DNA from: Paracoccus sp. S1E-3
GTDB taxonomy: Bacteria; Pseudomonadota; Alphaproteobacteria; Rhodobacterales; Rhodobacteraceae
Reading direction: 5' to 3'
NCBI RefSeq assembly: GCF_013868135.1
Contig: NZ_JACEMU010000004.1
Coordinates: 1,798,001 to 1,862,000 of the forward strand
DNA length: 64,000 nt
Numbering within the stretch: position 1 is the stretch's first letter; every line of letters starts with the position of its first letter. The notes under the pieces are model-generated. The model did not search any database and had not been told where the DNA came from. It was given only the letters and a program-made list of their open reading frames with translations. Made by a program: the position numbers and the translations under genes. This document shows positions 43,307-55,741 of the stretch, piece after piece.

Positions 43307-43770
43307 AGCGGCAGGCCACCGTCCTCCTTGGCGGATTTCAGCACGATCTCGGATCGGACCTGGATCACCTGCGGATGCGGCAGCAGCCGGTCATGGATGA
43401 AATCCGCCAGCGCGTCCAGATCGCGCACATGCAGTTCCAGCACGTAATCCGCGTCGCCCGAGACGGAATGGGCAGCGCGCACCTCGGGCTGGGCGGCGAT
43501 GAAACTGGCGAAATCCTTGTCACTGGCCGCGCCATGGCTGCGCAGGTTCACCCGTGCAAAAGCGCGAATCCCGAAACCCAGCGCCCGGCCGTCCAACCGC
43601 GCCGCATAGCCCCGGATCACCCCTGCCCTTTCCAGCGCTGCCCGCCGGCGCGAACATTGTGAAGGCGAGAGATTCACGATCTCGGACAGCTGGGCATTGG
43701 TCAGCGCCCCGTCGCGCTGCAATGCAGAAAGAATCGCACGATCAAAGCCATTATGCGTGGAATCAATCAT
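43303..43770 (-). CDS. Lrp/AsnC-family transcriptional regulator, probable regulator of hppD
   Basis: 155-residue Lrp-type regulator. The N-terminal winged helix is FDRAILSALQRDGALTNAQLSEIVNLSPSQCSRRRAALERAG, in part ILSALQRDGALTNAQLSE and LSPSQCSRRR. The RAM ligand domain follows (VRAAHSVSGDADYVLELHVRDLDAL, in part SVSGDADYVLELHV). It is divergent from hppD with 112 bp between, the usual place for a local regulator of tyrosine catabolism, probably responding to an aromatic amino acid or ketoacid. The start at 43770 has a GGAAAGAAA site. The longer frame runs into hppD upstream sequence. Confidence 0.9.
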   Translation of the reverse strand: MIDSTHNGFDRAILSALQRDGALTNAQLSEIVNLSPSQCSRRRAALERAGVIRGYAARLDGRALGFGIRAFARVNLRSHGAASDKDFASFIAAQPEVRAAHSVSGDADYVLELHVRDLDALADFIHDRLLPHPQVIQVRSEIVLKSAKEDGGLPL

Positions 43771-43882
43771 TTTCTTTCCAATAATACATGAACGATGCAT
43801 CATTCTGCGTATTCGCGGCGCGAATGCAAACCTCTTGTGCGAGCCCCGCGTCATAATGTCGCCAACCGAAGAGGAGGATATC
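43771..43882. promoter_or_regulatory. Divergent lrp-like / hppD control region
   Basis: 112 bp between the start codons. It is AT-richer than its surroundings and contains the perfect dyad GATGCATC at 43794-43801, with a looser dyad around it. It is a plausible Lrp-type operator but not a matched consensus. The hppD ribosome site GAGGAGGAT lies at 43871-43879. Confidence 0.4.
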
Positions 43883-44986
43883 ATGGGCCCTTTCCCGCAT
43901 AATGCCCCCAAGGCAGAAATCAGCGCCGCCAACCCCGCCGGCACCGACGGCTTTGAGTTCGTCGAATTCGCCCACCCCAACCCCGAGGAGCTGGACGCGC
44001 TGTTCCGCAAGATGGGCTTCGTCCCCGTCGCCAAGCACAAGACCCGGAACGTCACCCTCTATCGTCAGGGCGGCATCAACTATGTGTTGAACGCCGAACC
44101 GGACAGTCATGCCAGCCAGTTCATCAAGGATCACGGCCCCTGCGCCCCCGCCATGGGCTGGCGCGTGGTCGACGCGCAGCACGCGCTGAAACGCGCGGTC
44201 GAGTTGGGGGCCGAGGAATATACCGGCCCCGGCAAGGTGCTGGATTTCCCGGCGGTTTACGGGATCGGCGGCAGCCTGCTGTATTTCATCGACAAGTATG
44301 ACGATACCGGCAGCGCCTGGTCCGACAGCTATGACTGGCTGGCCGAGACCGACCCGCGCCCCGAGGGCGTCGGCTTTTACTATATCGACCACCTGACGCA
44401 TAACGTCATCCGCGGGAACATGGATACCTGGTACAAATTCTACCACGATACCTTCAATTTCCGCGAGATCCGCTATTTCGACATCAAGGGCAAACAGACC
44501 GGGCTGTTTTCGCGCGCGCTGACCTCGCCCGACGGCAAGATCCGCATCCCGATCAACGAATCCGCCGACGAGCACAGCCAGATCGAGGAATATCTGCGCG
44601 AATACAAGGGCGAGGGCATCCAGCACATCGCCGTCGCGACCGAGGATATCTACAAAGCGACCGACGCCATCGCGGCGAAAGGGCTGGAATTCATGCCCGG
44701 CCCGCCCGCCGTCTATTACGAAATGTCGAAAAAGCGCGTCGCGGGCCATGAGGAACCGCTGGAGCTGATGAAGAAACACGGCATCCTGATCGACGGCGAG
44801 GGCGTGGTCGATGGCGGCGTGACCCGGATTTTGCTGCAGATCTTCTCGAAAACCGTGATTGGACCGATCTTCTTCGAGTTCATCCAGCGCAAGGGCGATG
44901 ACGGCTTCGGCGAGGGCAATTTCCGCGCCCTGTTCGAATCGATCGAGGAAGACCAGCTGCGTCGCGGCGTGCTGCACGCCGAATGA
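43883..44986 (+). CDS. hppD: 4-hydroxyphenylpyruvate dioxygenase
   Basis: 367-residue non-heme iron dioxygenase that converts 4-hydroxyphenylpyruvate to homogentisate in tyrosine breakdown. Iron ligands are visible: His170 in YYIDHLTHNV, His248 in GEGIQHIAVAT and Glu332 in IGPIFFEFIQR. The C-terminal GFGEGNFRALFESIEEDQ (substrate lid) is complete. Two VOC-fold halves are present. The ATG at 43883 follows GAGGAGGAT. Its end overlaps the Rieske gene by four bases. Homogentisate dioxygenase and later pathway genes are not in the window. Confidence 0.97.
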   Translation: MGPFPHNAPKAEISAANPAGTDGFEFVEFAHPNPEELDALFRKMGFVPVAKHKTRNVTLYRQGGINYVLNAEPDSHASQFIKDHGPCAPAMGWRVVDAQHALKRAVELGAEEYTGPGKVLDFPAVYGIGGSLLYFIDKYDDTGSAWSDSYDWLAETDPRPEGVGFYYIDHLTHNVIRGNMDTWYKFYHDTFNFREIRYFDIKGKQTGLFSRALTSPDGKIRIPINESADEHSQIEEYLREYKGEGIQHIAVATEDIYKATDAIAAKGLEFMPGPPAVYYEMSKKRVAGHEEPLELMKKHGILIDGEGVVDGGVTRILLQIFSKTVIGPIFFEFIQRKGDDGFGEGNFRALFESIEEDQLRRGVLHAE

Positions 44987-45327
44987 GCTGGGAGGACCTG
45001 TCGACCGCGCCCGCGCCGGGCACGGTCATCTGCACCGCCGATCAGGTCGAGGGCGTCCGCGCCTTCGACATCGACGGTTTTCCGCTGCTGGTGATTCGCG
45101 ACGCGCACGGCCTGCGTGGCTTCGTGAATCTGTGCCCGCATCGATATCTGCCGCTCGACTATCACGGCGACCGCATCCTGTCGGCCGATGGGGCGCGGCT
45201 GATCTGTTCCTCGCATCAGGCCCAGTTCGACACCGTGACGGGCGAGGTCTGCGCCGGGCCGGCCTCCTGCGGGCTGGATTCGGTGCCGCTGCGGGAACAA
45301 AATGGGAAGATTTTCATCGCCGGATAA
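44983..45327 (+). CDS. Small Rieske [2Fe-2S] protein coupled to hppD
   Basis: 114-residue soluble Rieske protein. The cluster ligands are C51-P-H53 (NLCPHRYLPLD) and C75-S-S-H78 (LICSSHQAQFD). There is no oxygenase catalytic domain. Length is that of a ferredoxin-type Rieske component such as NirD-like or dioxygenase ferredoxins. It starts inside the hppD stop (ATGA), so it is co-translated with it. HPPD itself needs no electron carrier, so its partner is unclear. It may act in a downstream ring or side-chain oxidation, or protect HPPD iron. Confidence 0.88.
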   Translation: MSWEDLSTAPAPGTVICTADQVEGVRAFDIDGFPLLVIRDAHGLRGFVNLCPHRYLPLDYHGDRILSADGARLICSSHQAQFDTVTGEVCAGPASCGLDSVPLREQNGKIFIAG

Positions 45328-45625
45328 GCTGGCGGCAGCAATCGTCCAGCAATCCCAAGGCTTGTGCGAAATCGCCCAGAAACACACCATATCTAGTTGA
45401 CAGAACCGTGACCTCGCCACAATATGGACGGGCTGCGGCAAGCTGGGAATCATCCCGGCGCGGGACAGAAACGGGGCAGGCAAGCACCGTCACACATCCC
45501 GCGAAAATCAGGCGCCAAAGCGACAGACAAACCTGCGGCAGGGACCCCGGGCATACCAATCGGAAGGGCATGGCTTTTCCGAACGGTCGCTTTCTGTCCT
45601 CCGCGAATCAGACATGAGGGACAAG
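45328..45625. other. Upstream region of nrdHIEF
   Basis: 298 bp between the Rieske gene and nrdH. No gene is supported. The middle (about 45384-45432) is AT-rich and carries the putative nrd promoter and NrdR boxes described separately. The ribosome site GAGGG at 45616-45620 sits five bases before the nrdH ATG. The stretch from 45433 to 45615 would be a long untranslated leader. Confidence 0.5.
45384..45432 (+). promoter_or_regulatory. Putative nrdHIEF promoter with two NrdR-like boxes
   Basis: Box 1 at 45384-45399 is ACACCATATCTAGTTG and box 2 at 45417-45432 is CCACAATATGGACGGG. Compared with the NrdR consensus (ACACWATATATWGTGT) they match about 12 and 10 of 16 positions, with the central ATAT kept in both. 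They are 33 bases apart start to start, close to the 31-32 usual for NrdR pairs. A perfect -35 TTGACA at 45397-45402 overlaps box 1, and an AT-rich -10 region near 45420-45426 overlaps box 2, the arrangement expected for NrdR repression. Confidence 0.5.
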
Positions 45626-45847
45626 ATGAGCATCACCGTTTACAGCAAGCCGGCCTGCGTGCAGTGCACCGCGACCACCCGCGCCCTGCAGGCGCGCGGC
45701 ATCGAATTCAACGTCGTCGACCTGACCCAGGACGAAGATGCCTATGCCCATGTCTCGGGCCTCGGCTACCGGCAGGCACCGGTCGTCATCGCCGGCGATG
45801 CGCATTGGTCGGGCTTCCGCCCGGACCTGATCGGCACCCTGTCCTGA
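45626..45847 (+). CDS. nrdH: Glutaredoxin-like NrdH
   Basis: 73-residue redoxin that reduces class Ib ribonucleotide reductase. The active site is C11-V-Q-C14 (YSKPACVQCTATTRAL). GLGYRQAPVVIAGDAHWSGFRPDLI, in part RQAPVV and WSGFRPD, is the NrdH-specific C-terminal pattern. The start at 45626 is five bases after GAGGG, and an ATG four codons earlier lies inside that site region. It is the first gene of nrdHIEF. Confidence 0.95.
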   Translation: MSITVYSKPACVQCTATTRALQARGIEFNVVDLTQDEDAYAHVSGLGYRQAPVVIAGDAHWSGFRPDLIGTLS

Positions 45848-45880
45848 TCCCTGCCCGGCATCGCACATTGGCATTCCGAC

Positions 45881-46278
45881 ATGGCGCAGCTCGTCTATTT
45901 CTCCTCCCGCTCGGGCAATACGGCGAAATTCGTTGCCCGGCTGGGGCTGGACGCGCTGCGCATCCCGATCGACGCCGATGACCCGATGCCCCTGCCCGAT
46001 CAGCCCTATGTGCTGATCTGCCCGACCTATGCGGATGGCGAAGGCCGTGGGGCCGTGCCGAAGCAGGTTATCCAGTTTCTGAACGACCCCGCCCGGCGCG
46101 CCCTGATTCGCGGCGTCATTTCCAGCGGGAATCGCAACTTTGGCCCGTTTTTCGCCTCGTCAGGCGACGTGATTTCCCGCAAATGCGGGGTGCCCCTGCT
46201 GTGCCGATTCGAACTGGCCGGCACCGAAACCGACATCGCCCGCATCCATGACGGGCTTACCCGCTTCTGGAGAGAGAC

Positions 46279-46297
<19 letters not shown>
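45881..46297 (+). CDS. nrdI: Flavodoxin-like NrdI
   Basis: 138-residue flavodoxin that supplies oxidant to assemble the Mn(III)2-tyrosyl radical of NrdF. The FMN loops are [18 protein letters not shown] (SSRSGNT), then [20 protein letters not shown] and [20 protein letters not shown]. The last 19 bases overlap the nrdE start in another frame, which couples the two. An untranslated gap of 33 bases separates it from nrdH. Confidence 0.96.
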
Positions 46298-49409
<3,112 letters not shown>

Positions 49410-49430
49410 TTTCACCCCATGCCCTCCCGG

Positions 49431-49462
49431 AAAACCGCGCGCCTTGCGCGGTTTTTCTTTTC
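49431..49462 (+). terminator. Intrinsic terminator of the nrdHIEF operon
   Basis: A 10 bp perfect inverted repeat, AAAACCGCGC at 49431-49440 and GCGCGGTTTT at 49446-49455, with a five-base loop, followed by TCTTTTCC. It begins 22 bases past the nrdF stop. It is a textbook hairpin plus T tract and the strongest terminator in the window. Confidence 0.92.
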
Positions 49463-49785
49463 CTCGAGAAGAACTTAACAGGAACCAAGCGGGTCCGGGG
49501 CCCGTATTGCACAAACCGCAACCCTGCTATGCGCACGAAAATCGAGCAGATTGTGCGAACCTTCCGCCAGCCCGGTGGCGCCCCGGAGCGTGGCGGTAAC
49601 AGGACAACATTCTAATTTTACTACAGTTTTATGACACCTTACGGGGTCGGATCACTCGCTCTCACGTTGGCGTGGTCGTTTCCATGTCACGCCCCGACGG
49701 CTCGGGCCCGCCGCCCTCTTTAACCGACGGGATACGGGGGCTAAGTCATCGCCACACAACGAAACTCTCAGTTTGGAGATTCTCA
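49463..49785. other. Upstream region of the porin gene
   Basis: 323 bp between the nrd terminator and the porin gene. It has no supported gene. An AT-rich stretch near 49605-49640 (TTCTAATTTTACTACAG) is a likely promoter area for the porin, but separate boxes are not clear. The leader from there to 49785 is long, which is common for abundant outer-membrane protein mRNAs. GGAG at 49775-49778 is the ribosome site. Confidence 0.4.
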
Positions 49786-50382
49786 ATGAAACTCGTTTTT
49801 GCTACCGTTGCCGCCTCGCTGTTCGCCGGCACCGCTTTCGCCGGTGGTTACACCCCCCCGGTCGCCAACCCCGAGCCGATCGTCGTCGCGCCCGTCGTGA
49901 TGGAAGACACCTCGGACTGGACCGGCTTCTACGCAGGTCTGCAGTACGGCAAAGGTTCGGCCGAACTGTCGGGTGCCGGCGTCAGCGGCGATGAAGACAT
50001 GAAGACCTACGGTCTGCACGCCGGCTATCTGCGCGACTTCGGCAAGTTCGTGCTGGGTGGCGAACTGGACTTCAACAAGCTGGACATCGACAACGCCGAT
50101 GACAAAGCCGACATGACCCGGCTGCGCGCCCGCGCCGGTTACGACATGGGCCGCTTCATGCCCTACGTCACCGTGGGTGTTGCCAAGCTGAAGCTGGACA
50201 GCGCCGGTTACGACATCTCGGAAACCGATGTGACCTATGGTCTGGGCGGCGACTTCAAAGTGACCGACGCCTTCACCGTCGGCGCCGAATATTCGAAGCA
50301 GAAGTTCAACGATGTCGCCGACGTCAAGGGCCTGGATCTGGACACTGACATGATCCAGCTGCGCGCCGCCTATCACTTCTGA
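49786..50382 (+). CDS. Small outer-membrane beta-barrel protein (Omp25/RopB-like porin family)
   Basis: 198-residue protein with a signal peptide (MKLVFATVAASLFAGTAFA) and an eight-stranded barrel (PF13505 type). Landmarks are DTSDWTGFYAGLQYGKGSAEL, in part DWTGFYAGLQYG, the alternating strands LGGELDFNKL and VTVGVAKLKLDS, and the terminal Phe in LRAAYHF, required for Bam insertion. It is strongly expressed in relatives. The start at 49786 follows GGAG by seven bases. It is monocistronic, ending at a palindromic hairpin. Confidence 0.93.
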   Translation: MKLVFATVAASLFAGTAFAGGYTPPVANPEPIVVAPVVMEDTSDWTGFYAGLQYGKGSAELSGAGVSGDEDMKTYGLHAGYLRDFGKFVLGGELDFNKLDIDNADDKADMTRLRARAGYDMGRFMPYVTVGVAKLKLDSAGYDISETDVTYGLGGDFKVTDAFTVGAEYSKQKFNDVADVKGLDLDTDMIQLRAAYHF

Positions 50383-50441
50383 TCGGCGCCGAAACAGCTG
50401 CGGCTGCCGGAAGGCGGCCGTGGCCCAAGGCCTTGGATTTT

Positions 50442-50472
50442 AACGGGCGGCGCATATGCGCCGCCCGTTTCC
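50442..50472 (+). terminator. Palindromic terminator after the porin gene
   Basis: A perfect 28 bp dyad, AACGGGCGGCGCAT at 50442-50455 facing ATGCGCCGCCCGTT at 50456-50469, then TCC. The RNA stem would be about 10-12 bp with a small AT loop. The T tract is short. It lies 60 bases past the porin stop and 30 before the convergent DUF2254 stop, so it may serve both directions. Confidence 0.65.
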
Positions 50473-50501
50473 ATTGAACCCGCTGCGCTTTGTGCGGCTA
50501 C

Positions 50502-51737
50502 TTATTTCTGCGCGGCGCGCAGCTGATCCCGCTCCCACCCCTCGGTCAGGGTTTCGAGGGCGCGGGTCATGGCCCGTTCGGATTCGCGTCGCGCCGCAGG
50601 GGCATCGCCGATCCGTTCCAGCGCGAGCAGGCAGTCCTGCAGGGTCTCCTGCACCTCTAGCATGCCGGCGCCGTCGCGGGCTATGGGCGAGAAGAACTCC
50701 TGATAAAGCGCGCCGACATTCAGCGGCGGCACGATGACCCGGTCGAAGCGCGGCTTCGCCCTCGTGCCGGTCGATTCGTGCAGCGCTTCGAAGATGCGGG
50801 TGCCCGCGCGCAGAACCTCGATCGCGGTGCCGGGATCGTTGATCCCCGGTGACAGGGCCTTGCTGCCCACCTCGCTCAGCACGGTCAGGCCATAGCGCAG
50901 ATCCTGGTCGAAGCTGCGCGATGCGCCCAGGGTAAAGGCACCGGTCATTTCCGCGGCGATATCGTCCGAAACCGGCGCGGACAGGCGCAACAATGCCTCG
51001 CCCCGGTGGACATATTTGCCCGGCATCCGCAGGACCGCGACGACAACGCCGCCCCGGCTGGCGCAGGCCTGAAGGCGCGGCAGGTCGACAAAGCGGACAT
51101 GGCCTGCCTCCCTTGCCGACAGATCCGGCCCCGCAGGATCGGGAACCGTGTCCGCCGCCACGCCCCCAAGCGCGGGCGCGTCACGAAAAGCCTGCGCAGG
51201 GGCGCGGCAGGCAAGCTCGATCCGGGCGATGATGTCGCGCATCCGGCCGAATTCGTTCAGATGGCTGACCCAGCGCAGCAGCGCCCAGGTAATCAGCAGG
51301 ATGTCGATGACGGTGACGATGAACAGCAGCACCCGCGCATTGCCGGGGTAAAGCCCGGCCGACAGCCCGATGATGCCCATGATGCTGAACAGGAAGGATC
51401 CGGTGAACACAGCCACCGCCGTTTGCGCGGTGCGATCTTCCTCCAGCAGGCGGGTGGCGCGCGGGGTCGCGTTGGCGGTCACCGAACCATAAGCGCCGAC
51501 GATGATCGACATGGAAAACGTCGTCACCGCCAGCATCGAGCTGGCGATGATGTTCAGAAGGGAATCAACCGCGCCCGATGCGAGGTCGATGCCGGGAATG
51601 TCGGGCACGAACGGCCCGACATAACGCGCCGAGATCGCCAGCGCGATACCGGCCATGCTGAACAGGGCCACGCGGACGCCCATCCGGCGCAGTTCTGCCC
51701 TCAGCCGCAGCCACCAGCCGGCCTGACCCCAACCCAT
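50502..51737 (-). CDS. DUF2254 family membrane protein
   Basis: 411-residue protein. Four membrane segments occur in the first 165 residues (about 20-40, 58-85, 103-125 and 132-155). The rest is soluble. TTFSMSIIVGAYGSVTANATPRATRLLEEDRTAQTAVAVFTGSFLFS, in part AYGSVTANATPRATRLL, is the family landmark. FVDLPRLQACASRGG and DLRYGLTVLSEVGSKALSPGINDPGTAIEVL, in part ALSPGINDPGTAIEVL, are the others. The function is not established. It ends 7 bases before ettA on the same strand, so it is probably downstream of it in one transcript, as ettA lies upstream. Confidence 0.85.
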   Translation of the reverse strand: MGWGQAGWWLRLRAELRRMGVRVALFSMAGIALAISARYVGPFVPDIPGIDLASGAVDSLLNIIASSMLAVTTFSMSIIVGAYGSVTANATPRATRLLEEDRTAQTAVAVFTGSFLFSIMGIIGLSAGLYPGNARVLLFIVTVIDILLITWALLRWVSHLNEFGRMRDIIARIELACRAPAQAFRDAPALGGVAADTVPDPAGPDLSAREAGHVRFVDLPRLQACASRGGVVVAVLRMPGKYVHRGEALLRLSAPVSDDIAAEMTGAFTLGASRSFDQDLRYGLTVLSEVGSKALSPGINDPGTAIEVLRAGTRIFEALHESTGTRAKPRFDRVIVPPLNVGALYQEFFSPIARDGAGMLEVQETLQDCLLALERIGDAPAARRESERAMTRALETLTEGWERDQLRAAQK

Positions 51738-51744
51738 GGCAGCC

Positions 51745-53400
51745 TTAACGCGTAAACTTCTTGTACTTCACCCGCTTCGGCTCCACCGAATCCGGGCCAA
51801 GGCGGCGGATCTTGTCGGCCTCGTAATCCTCGAAGTTGCCCTCGAACCATTCGACATGGGCGTCGCCCTCGAATGCCAGAATATGGGTGCACAGCCGGTC
51901 GAGGAAGAAGCGATCGTGGCTGATGATGACCGCGCAGCCGGCGAAATCTTCCAGCGCAGCTTCCAGCGCCTGCAGGGTTTCCACGTCCAGATCGTTGGTC
52001 GGTTCGTCCAGCAGCAGGACATTGCCGCCGGATTTCAGCAGCTTGGCCATGTGGACGCGGTTGCGCTCGCCCCCCGACAGCTGGCCGACCTTCTTCTGCT
52101 GGTCGCCGCCCTTGAAGTTGAACGCGCTGGCATAGGCGCGGCTGTTCATCGAGGCGTCGCCCAGCACGATCTGCTCGGCCCCGCCCGAGATTTCCTCCCA
52201 GACCGTCTTGTCGGCGCCGAGCGCATCGCGCGACTGGTCGACATAGCTCAGATGCACGGTGTCGCCGTAGGTGACCTCGCCCGCGTCGGGCTGTTCCTGC
52301 CCGGTCAGCATGCGGAACAGCGTGGATTTACCCGCGCCGTTCGGACCGATGACGCCGACGATGCCGCCCGGCGGCAGCGAGAAGGTCAGATCCTCGATCA
52401 ACAGCTTGTCGCCCATGGCCTTTTTCAGGCCCGCGACCTCGATCACCTTGCCGCCGAGGCGTTCGCCGTTCGGAATGATGATCTGGGCGCGGGACAGCTT
52501 CTCGCGCTCGGACTGGCCGGCGAGTTCGTTATAGGCGTTGATCCGGGCCTTCTGCTTGGCCTGACGGGCCTTGGCGCCGGCGCGGATCCATTCCAGTTCG
52601 CGTTCCAGCGTCTTCTGCTTGGCCTTGTCCTCGCGGGCTTCCTGTTCCAGCCGCTTGGCCTTCTGCTCCAGCCATGCCGAATAGTTGCCTTCGTAGGGAA
52701 TGCCGCGGCCGCGATCCAGTTCGAGGATCCAGCCGGTGATGTCGTCAAGGAAGTAGCGGTCGTGGGTCACCACCAGAATGGTGCCCGGATATTCGATCAG
52801 GTGCTTTTGCAGCCAGGCGATGGTTTCGGCGTCGAGATGGTTGGTCGGTTCGTCCAGAAGCAGCATGTCGGGCGCTTCCAGCAGCAGCTTGCACAGCGCG
52901 ACGCGGCGCCGCTCGCCGCCCGAGAGGGTCGCGACATTGGCGTCGTCGGGCGGGCAGCGCAGGGCCTCCATCGCGACATCGATCTGGCTGTCGAGATCCC
53001 ACAGGTTGCCGGCGTCGATCTCGTCCTGAAGCTGGGCCATCTCCTCGGCGGTCTCGTCCGAGTAGTTCATCGCCACTTCGTTATAGCGGTCGAGCTTGGC
53101 CTTCTTCTCGGCCACGCCCAGCATGACGTTCTCGCGCACGGTCAGGTTTTCGTCCAGCTGCGGCTCCTGCGGGAGGTAGCCGACCTTGGCGCCCTTGGCG
53201 GCCCAGGCCTCGCCGGTGAAGTCCTTGTCCATGCCGGCCATGATCTTCAGCAGTGTCGATTTACCGGCGCCGTTGACGCCGACGACGCCGATCTTGACGC
53301 CGGGCAGGAAGTTCAGGCGGATGTTTTCAAAGACCTTCTTGCCGCCGGCATAGGTCTTGGACACGCCGTCCATGTGATAGACGAATTCGTAATTGGCCAT
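51745..53400 (-). CDS. ettA: Energy-dependent translational throttle protein (ABC-F ATPase)
   Basis: 551-residue ABC-F protein that binds the ribosomal E site and gates entry into elongation by ATP level. The two ATPase domains carry Walker A GVNGAGKS and GPNGAGKS, signatures [13 protein letters not shown] and [14 protein letters not shown], and Walker [12 protein letters not shown] and [11 protein letters not shown]. The linker between them ([23 protein letters not shown], in part [14 protein letters not shown]) and the arm are EttA-like. Length is standard at about 555. No membrane domains, as expected. Followed by DUF2254. Confidence 0.95.
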   Translation of the reverse strand: MANYEFVYHMDGVSKTYAGGKKVFENIRLNFLPGVKIGVVGVNGAGKSTLLKIMAGMDKDFTGEAWAAKGAKVGYLPQEPQLDENLTVRENVMLGVAEKKAKLDRYNEVAMNYSDETAEEMAQLQDEIDAGNLWDLDSQIDVAMEALRCPPDDANVATLSGGERRRVALCKLLLEAPDMLLLDEPTNHLDAETIAWLQKHLIEYPGTILVVTHDRYFLDDITGWILELDRGRGIPYEGNYSAWLEQKAKRLEQEAREDKAKQKTLERELEWIRAGAKARQAKQKARINAYNELAGQSEREKLSRAQIIIPNGERLGGKVIEVAGLKKAMGDKLLIEDLTFSLPPGGIVGVIGPNGAGKSTLFRMLTGQEQPDAGEVTYGDTVHLSYVDQSRDALGADKTVWEEISGGAEQIVLGDASMNSRAYASAFNFKGGDQQKKVGQLSGGERNRVHMAKLLKSGGNVLLLDEPTNDLDVETLQALEAALEDFAGCAVIISHDRFFLDRLCTHILAFEGDAHVEWFEGNFEDYEADKIRRLGPDSVEPKRVKYKKFTR

Positions 53401-53459
53401 GAGGTCCTCGCAAACGGATTTGAAGGGTATTTAGGCGATCAAGCGGCGAAGTTGAAGCG

Positions 53460-54320
53460 TCAGCGCAAGGCGGCGTTGAAGGCCGCGTCGAAATTCGCCG
53501 TCAGGAATTCATACTGGGCCGCGAAGCGGTCGCGCAGGATCGCTCGGCCCTCCTCGGGAAATTCGATCGCATCGGCACCGCGGTGAAAAACCGTGTCCAG
53601 CCGGGAATAGGCAAAAGGATCGAGGCCCAGAAAAGCCTCGATCTCGCGCATCAGGCCGGCGGGATCGGTGGCAATGCGCCCGTAAGGCAGCACCAGCAGC
53701 CGGTCGGGCGGAAAACGCGCCTGCCATCTCGGCAGATAGGCGGCGTAATCGCCGCGATCCGCCAGTTCGGCGTCGTCCAGATGGTGCAGATAGCCTTGCG
53801 CGGTCTTCGGCAGCGCCTTGCGGCGCGCCAGGTTCATCCGCAATTGCGACACCGCCCGCGCCACCGGATCGCGGATCAGATAGATGAACTTCGCCCGTGG
53901 CAGGAACTCGGCTACCTCGTCGACGCCGGCGTCGGGCAGGGCCGAATATTCCGGGGTGGTGTCCAGCGGCAGCATCCCGCGCGGGGCGGGGGCGAAGGCC
54001 TGACGATACCATTTCTGGGTGAACATCGGATCCGCGGTCATGCCGACCAGATAGCGGACCATATCCTCGGGCATCTCCTCGCCACGCGCGCGAAAGCGCT
54101 TTTCGGTGGCGCGGATGGCTTCGCGGAAATGCCAGGGCAGCCATTGCCGATGCTCGGGGCAATGACGGGCGTTGAAATAGTGCAGTTCCTTGAAGGGCGT
54201 CGTCCAGATTTTCGGGTGTTCGTTCAGCTGTTGGTGCAGCCAGCTGGTGCCGGCCTTCTGGGCGCCGATGCAGACCACGCGCGGCTTGCGCGGTTTGCCC
54301 TCGGCGTCCCATGCCCGCAT
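53460..54320 (-). CDS. Sulfotransferase family protein
   Basis: 286-residue cytosolic sulfotransferase. The PAPS loop is VVCIGAQKAGTSWLHQQLNEHP (GAQKAGTSWL). The 3'-phosphate region is KFIYLIRDPVARAVSQLRMN (RDPVARAVS), and LLVLPYGRIATDPAGLMREIEAFLGL, in part YGRIATDP, is the usual later block. It resembles heparan or glycan O-sulfotransferase-like bacterial proteins. The ATG at 54320 overlaps the rimO stop by one base (TAATG), so it is translated after rimO, although no functional link is evident. The acceptor is unknown. Confidence 0.88.
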   Translation of the reverse strand: MRAWDAEGKPRKPRVVCIGAQKAGTSWLHQQLNEHPKIWTTPFKELHYFNARHCPEHRQWLPWHFREAIRATEKRFRARGEEMPEDMVRYLVGMTADPMFTQKWYRQAFAPAPRGMLPLDTTPEYSALPDAGVDEVAEFLPRAKFIYLIRDPVARAVSQLRMNLARRKALPKTAQGYLHHLDDAELADRGDYAAYLPRWQARFPPDRLLVLPYGRIATDPAGLMREIEAFLGLDPFAYSRLDTVFHRGADAIEFPEEGRAILRDRFAAQYEFLTANFDAAFNAALR

Positions 54321-55684
54321 TACAGCTTGCCCCAAAGGTCGTATTCGCCCGCCTCATCCACGGTGACACTGACAATATCGCCGGGCTTCAGCGCCTCGAA
54401 ACCCTCGTCGATGAACAGGTTGCCGTCGATTTCGGGCGCGTCGGCTTTGGTGCGGCAGGTGGCGCCGTCTTCGTCGACCTCGTCCACGATCACCTCGATG
54501 CGGCTGCCGACCTTGGCGGCCAGCTTCGCCTCGGAAATCGCCTGCGCCTTTTCCATGAAACGGTCGAAACGGTCCTGCTTGACCGCATCCGGGACATGGT
54601 CTGGCAGATCATTGGCGCGCGCGCCCTTGACGTTTTCGTATTGGAAGGCACCGACGCGGTCCAGTTGCGCCTCGTCCAGCCAGTCCAGCAGGGTCTGGAA
54701 TTCGTCTTCGGTTTCACCGGGATAGCCGACGATGAAGGTCGAGCGCAGGGTGATCTCGGGGCAGGCGGCGCGCCAGGCGGCGACCTCGTCCAGGGTCTTC
54801 GCCGCCGCCGCCGGCCGCGCCATGCGGCGAAGTGTGTCCGGGTGGGCATGCTGGAACGGAATGTCCAGATAGGGCAGCACCAGACCTTCCGCCATCAGCG
54901 GGATCAAGTTGCGCACATGCGGATAGGGATAGACGTAATGCAGCCGCACCCATGCGCCCAAGGACCCCAGATCGCGGGCCAGATCGGTGATATGGGCGCG
55001 GTGGCCACGATCTTCGGCATGTTTCAGGTCCACCCCATAGGCCGAGGTATCCTGCGAAATCACCAGCAATTCCTTGACCCCGGCGGCGACCAGCTTTTCG
55101 GCCTCGCGCAGGACAGCATGGGCCGGACGGCTGACCAGACGGCCGCGCATATCGGGGATGATACAGAACTTGCAGTGATGATTGCAGCCTTCCGAGATCT
55201 TCAGATAGCTGTAATGGCGCGGCGTCAGGCTGACCGACGACGCGGGCAGCAGATCGATGAACGGATCGGGCGCCGGCGGCACGGCGCCGTGGACGGCGTC
55301 CAGCACCTGCTCGTATTGATGCGGACCGGTCACCGCCAGCACCTTGGGATGGGCGCCGGTGATATAGTCCGGCTCGGCCCCCAGGCAGCCGGTGACGATG
55401 ACGCGGCCGTTTTCCTTCAGCGCCTCGCCAATCGCGTCCAGCGATTCCGCCTTGGCGCTGTCCAGAAACCCGCAGGTGTTCACGATCACCGCATCGGCGC
55501 CCGCGTAATCGGGGCTGATGGCGTAACCTTCGGCGCGCAGCCGGGTCAGGATGCGTTCGCTGTCCACCAGCGCCTTCGGACAGCCAAGGCTGACCATGCC
55601 GATGGTCGGCTGGCCGTCGCGGCGCATATCGGGAATCGCGGCGCGGGCGAGGTCGGGGCGCAGCAGGGGGGGATTCTGGCTCAT
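54320..55684 (-). CDS. rimO: Ribosomal protein S12 methylthiotransferase
   Basis: 454-residue radical SAM enzyme that methylthiolates Asp89 of ribosomal protein S12. The UPF0004 domain has three Cys ([36 protein letters not shown]). The radical SAM cluster is CNHHCKFC in [20 protein letters not shown] (CxxxCxxC). The C-terminal TRAM domain includes [16 protein letters not shown] and ends YDLWGKL. The CPKALVDSE variant and length distinguish RimO from MiaB. The start at 55684 (MSQNPPLL) has no strong ribosome site, and a GTG at 55711 is an alternative. Confidence 0.96.
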   Translation of the reverse strand: MSQNPPLLRPDLARAAIPDMRRDGQPTIGMVSLGCPKALVDSERILTRLRAEGYAISPDYAGADAVIVNTCGFLDSAKAESLDAIGEALKENGRVIVTGCLGAEPDYITGAHPKVLAVTGPHQYEQVLDAVHGAVPPAPDPFIDLLPASSVSLTPRHYSYLKISEGCNHHCKFCIIPDMRGRLVSRPAHAVLREAEKLVAAGVKELLVISQDTSAYGVDLKHAEDRGHRAHITDLARDLGSLGAWVRLHYVYPYPHVRNLIPLMAEGLVLPYLDIPFQHAHPDTLRRMARPAAAAKTLDEVAAWRAACPEITLRSTFIVGYPGETEDEFQTLLDWLDEAQLDRVGAFQYENVKGARANDLPDHVPDAVKQDRFDRFMEKAQAISEAKLAAKVGSRIEVIVDEVDEDGATCRTKADAPEIDGNLFIDEGFEALKPGDIVSVTVDEAGEYDLWGKL

Positions 55685-55741
55685 GGTGGGGTCAGATAGG
55701 ATCAGGCCCACCCGAAAGCAAGCTGTCTGAAGTGACGTGGG

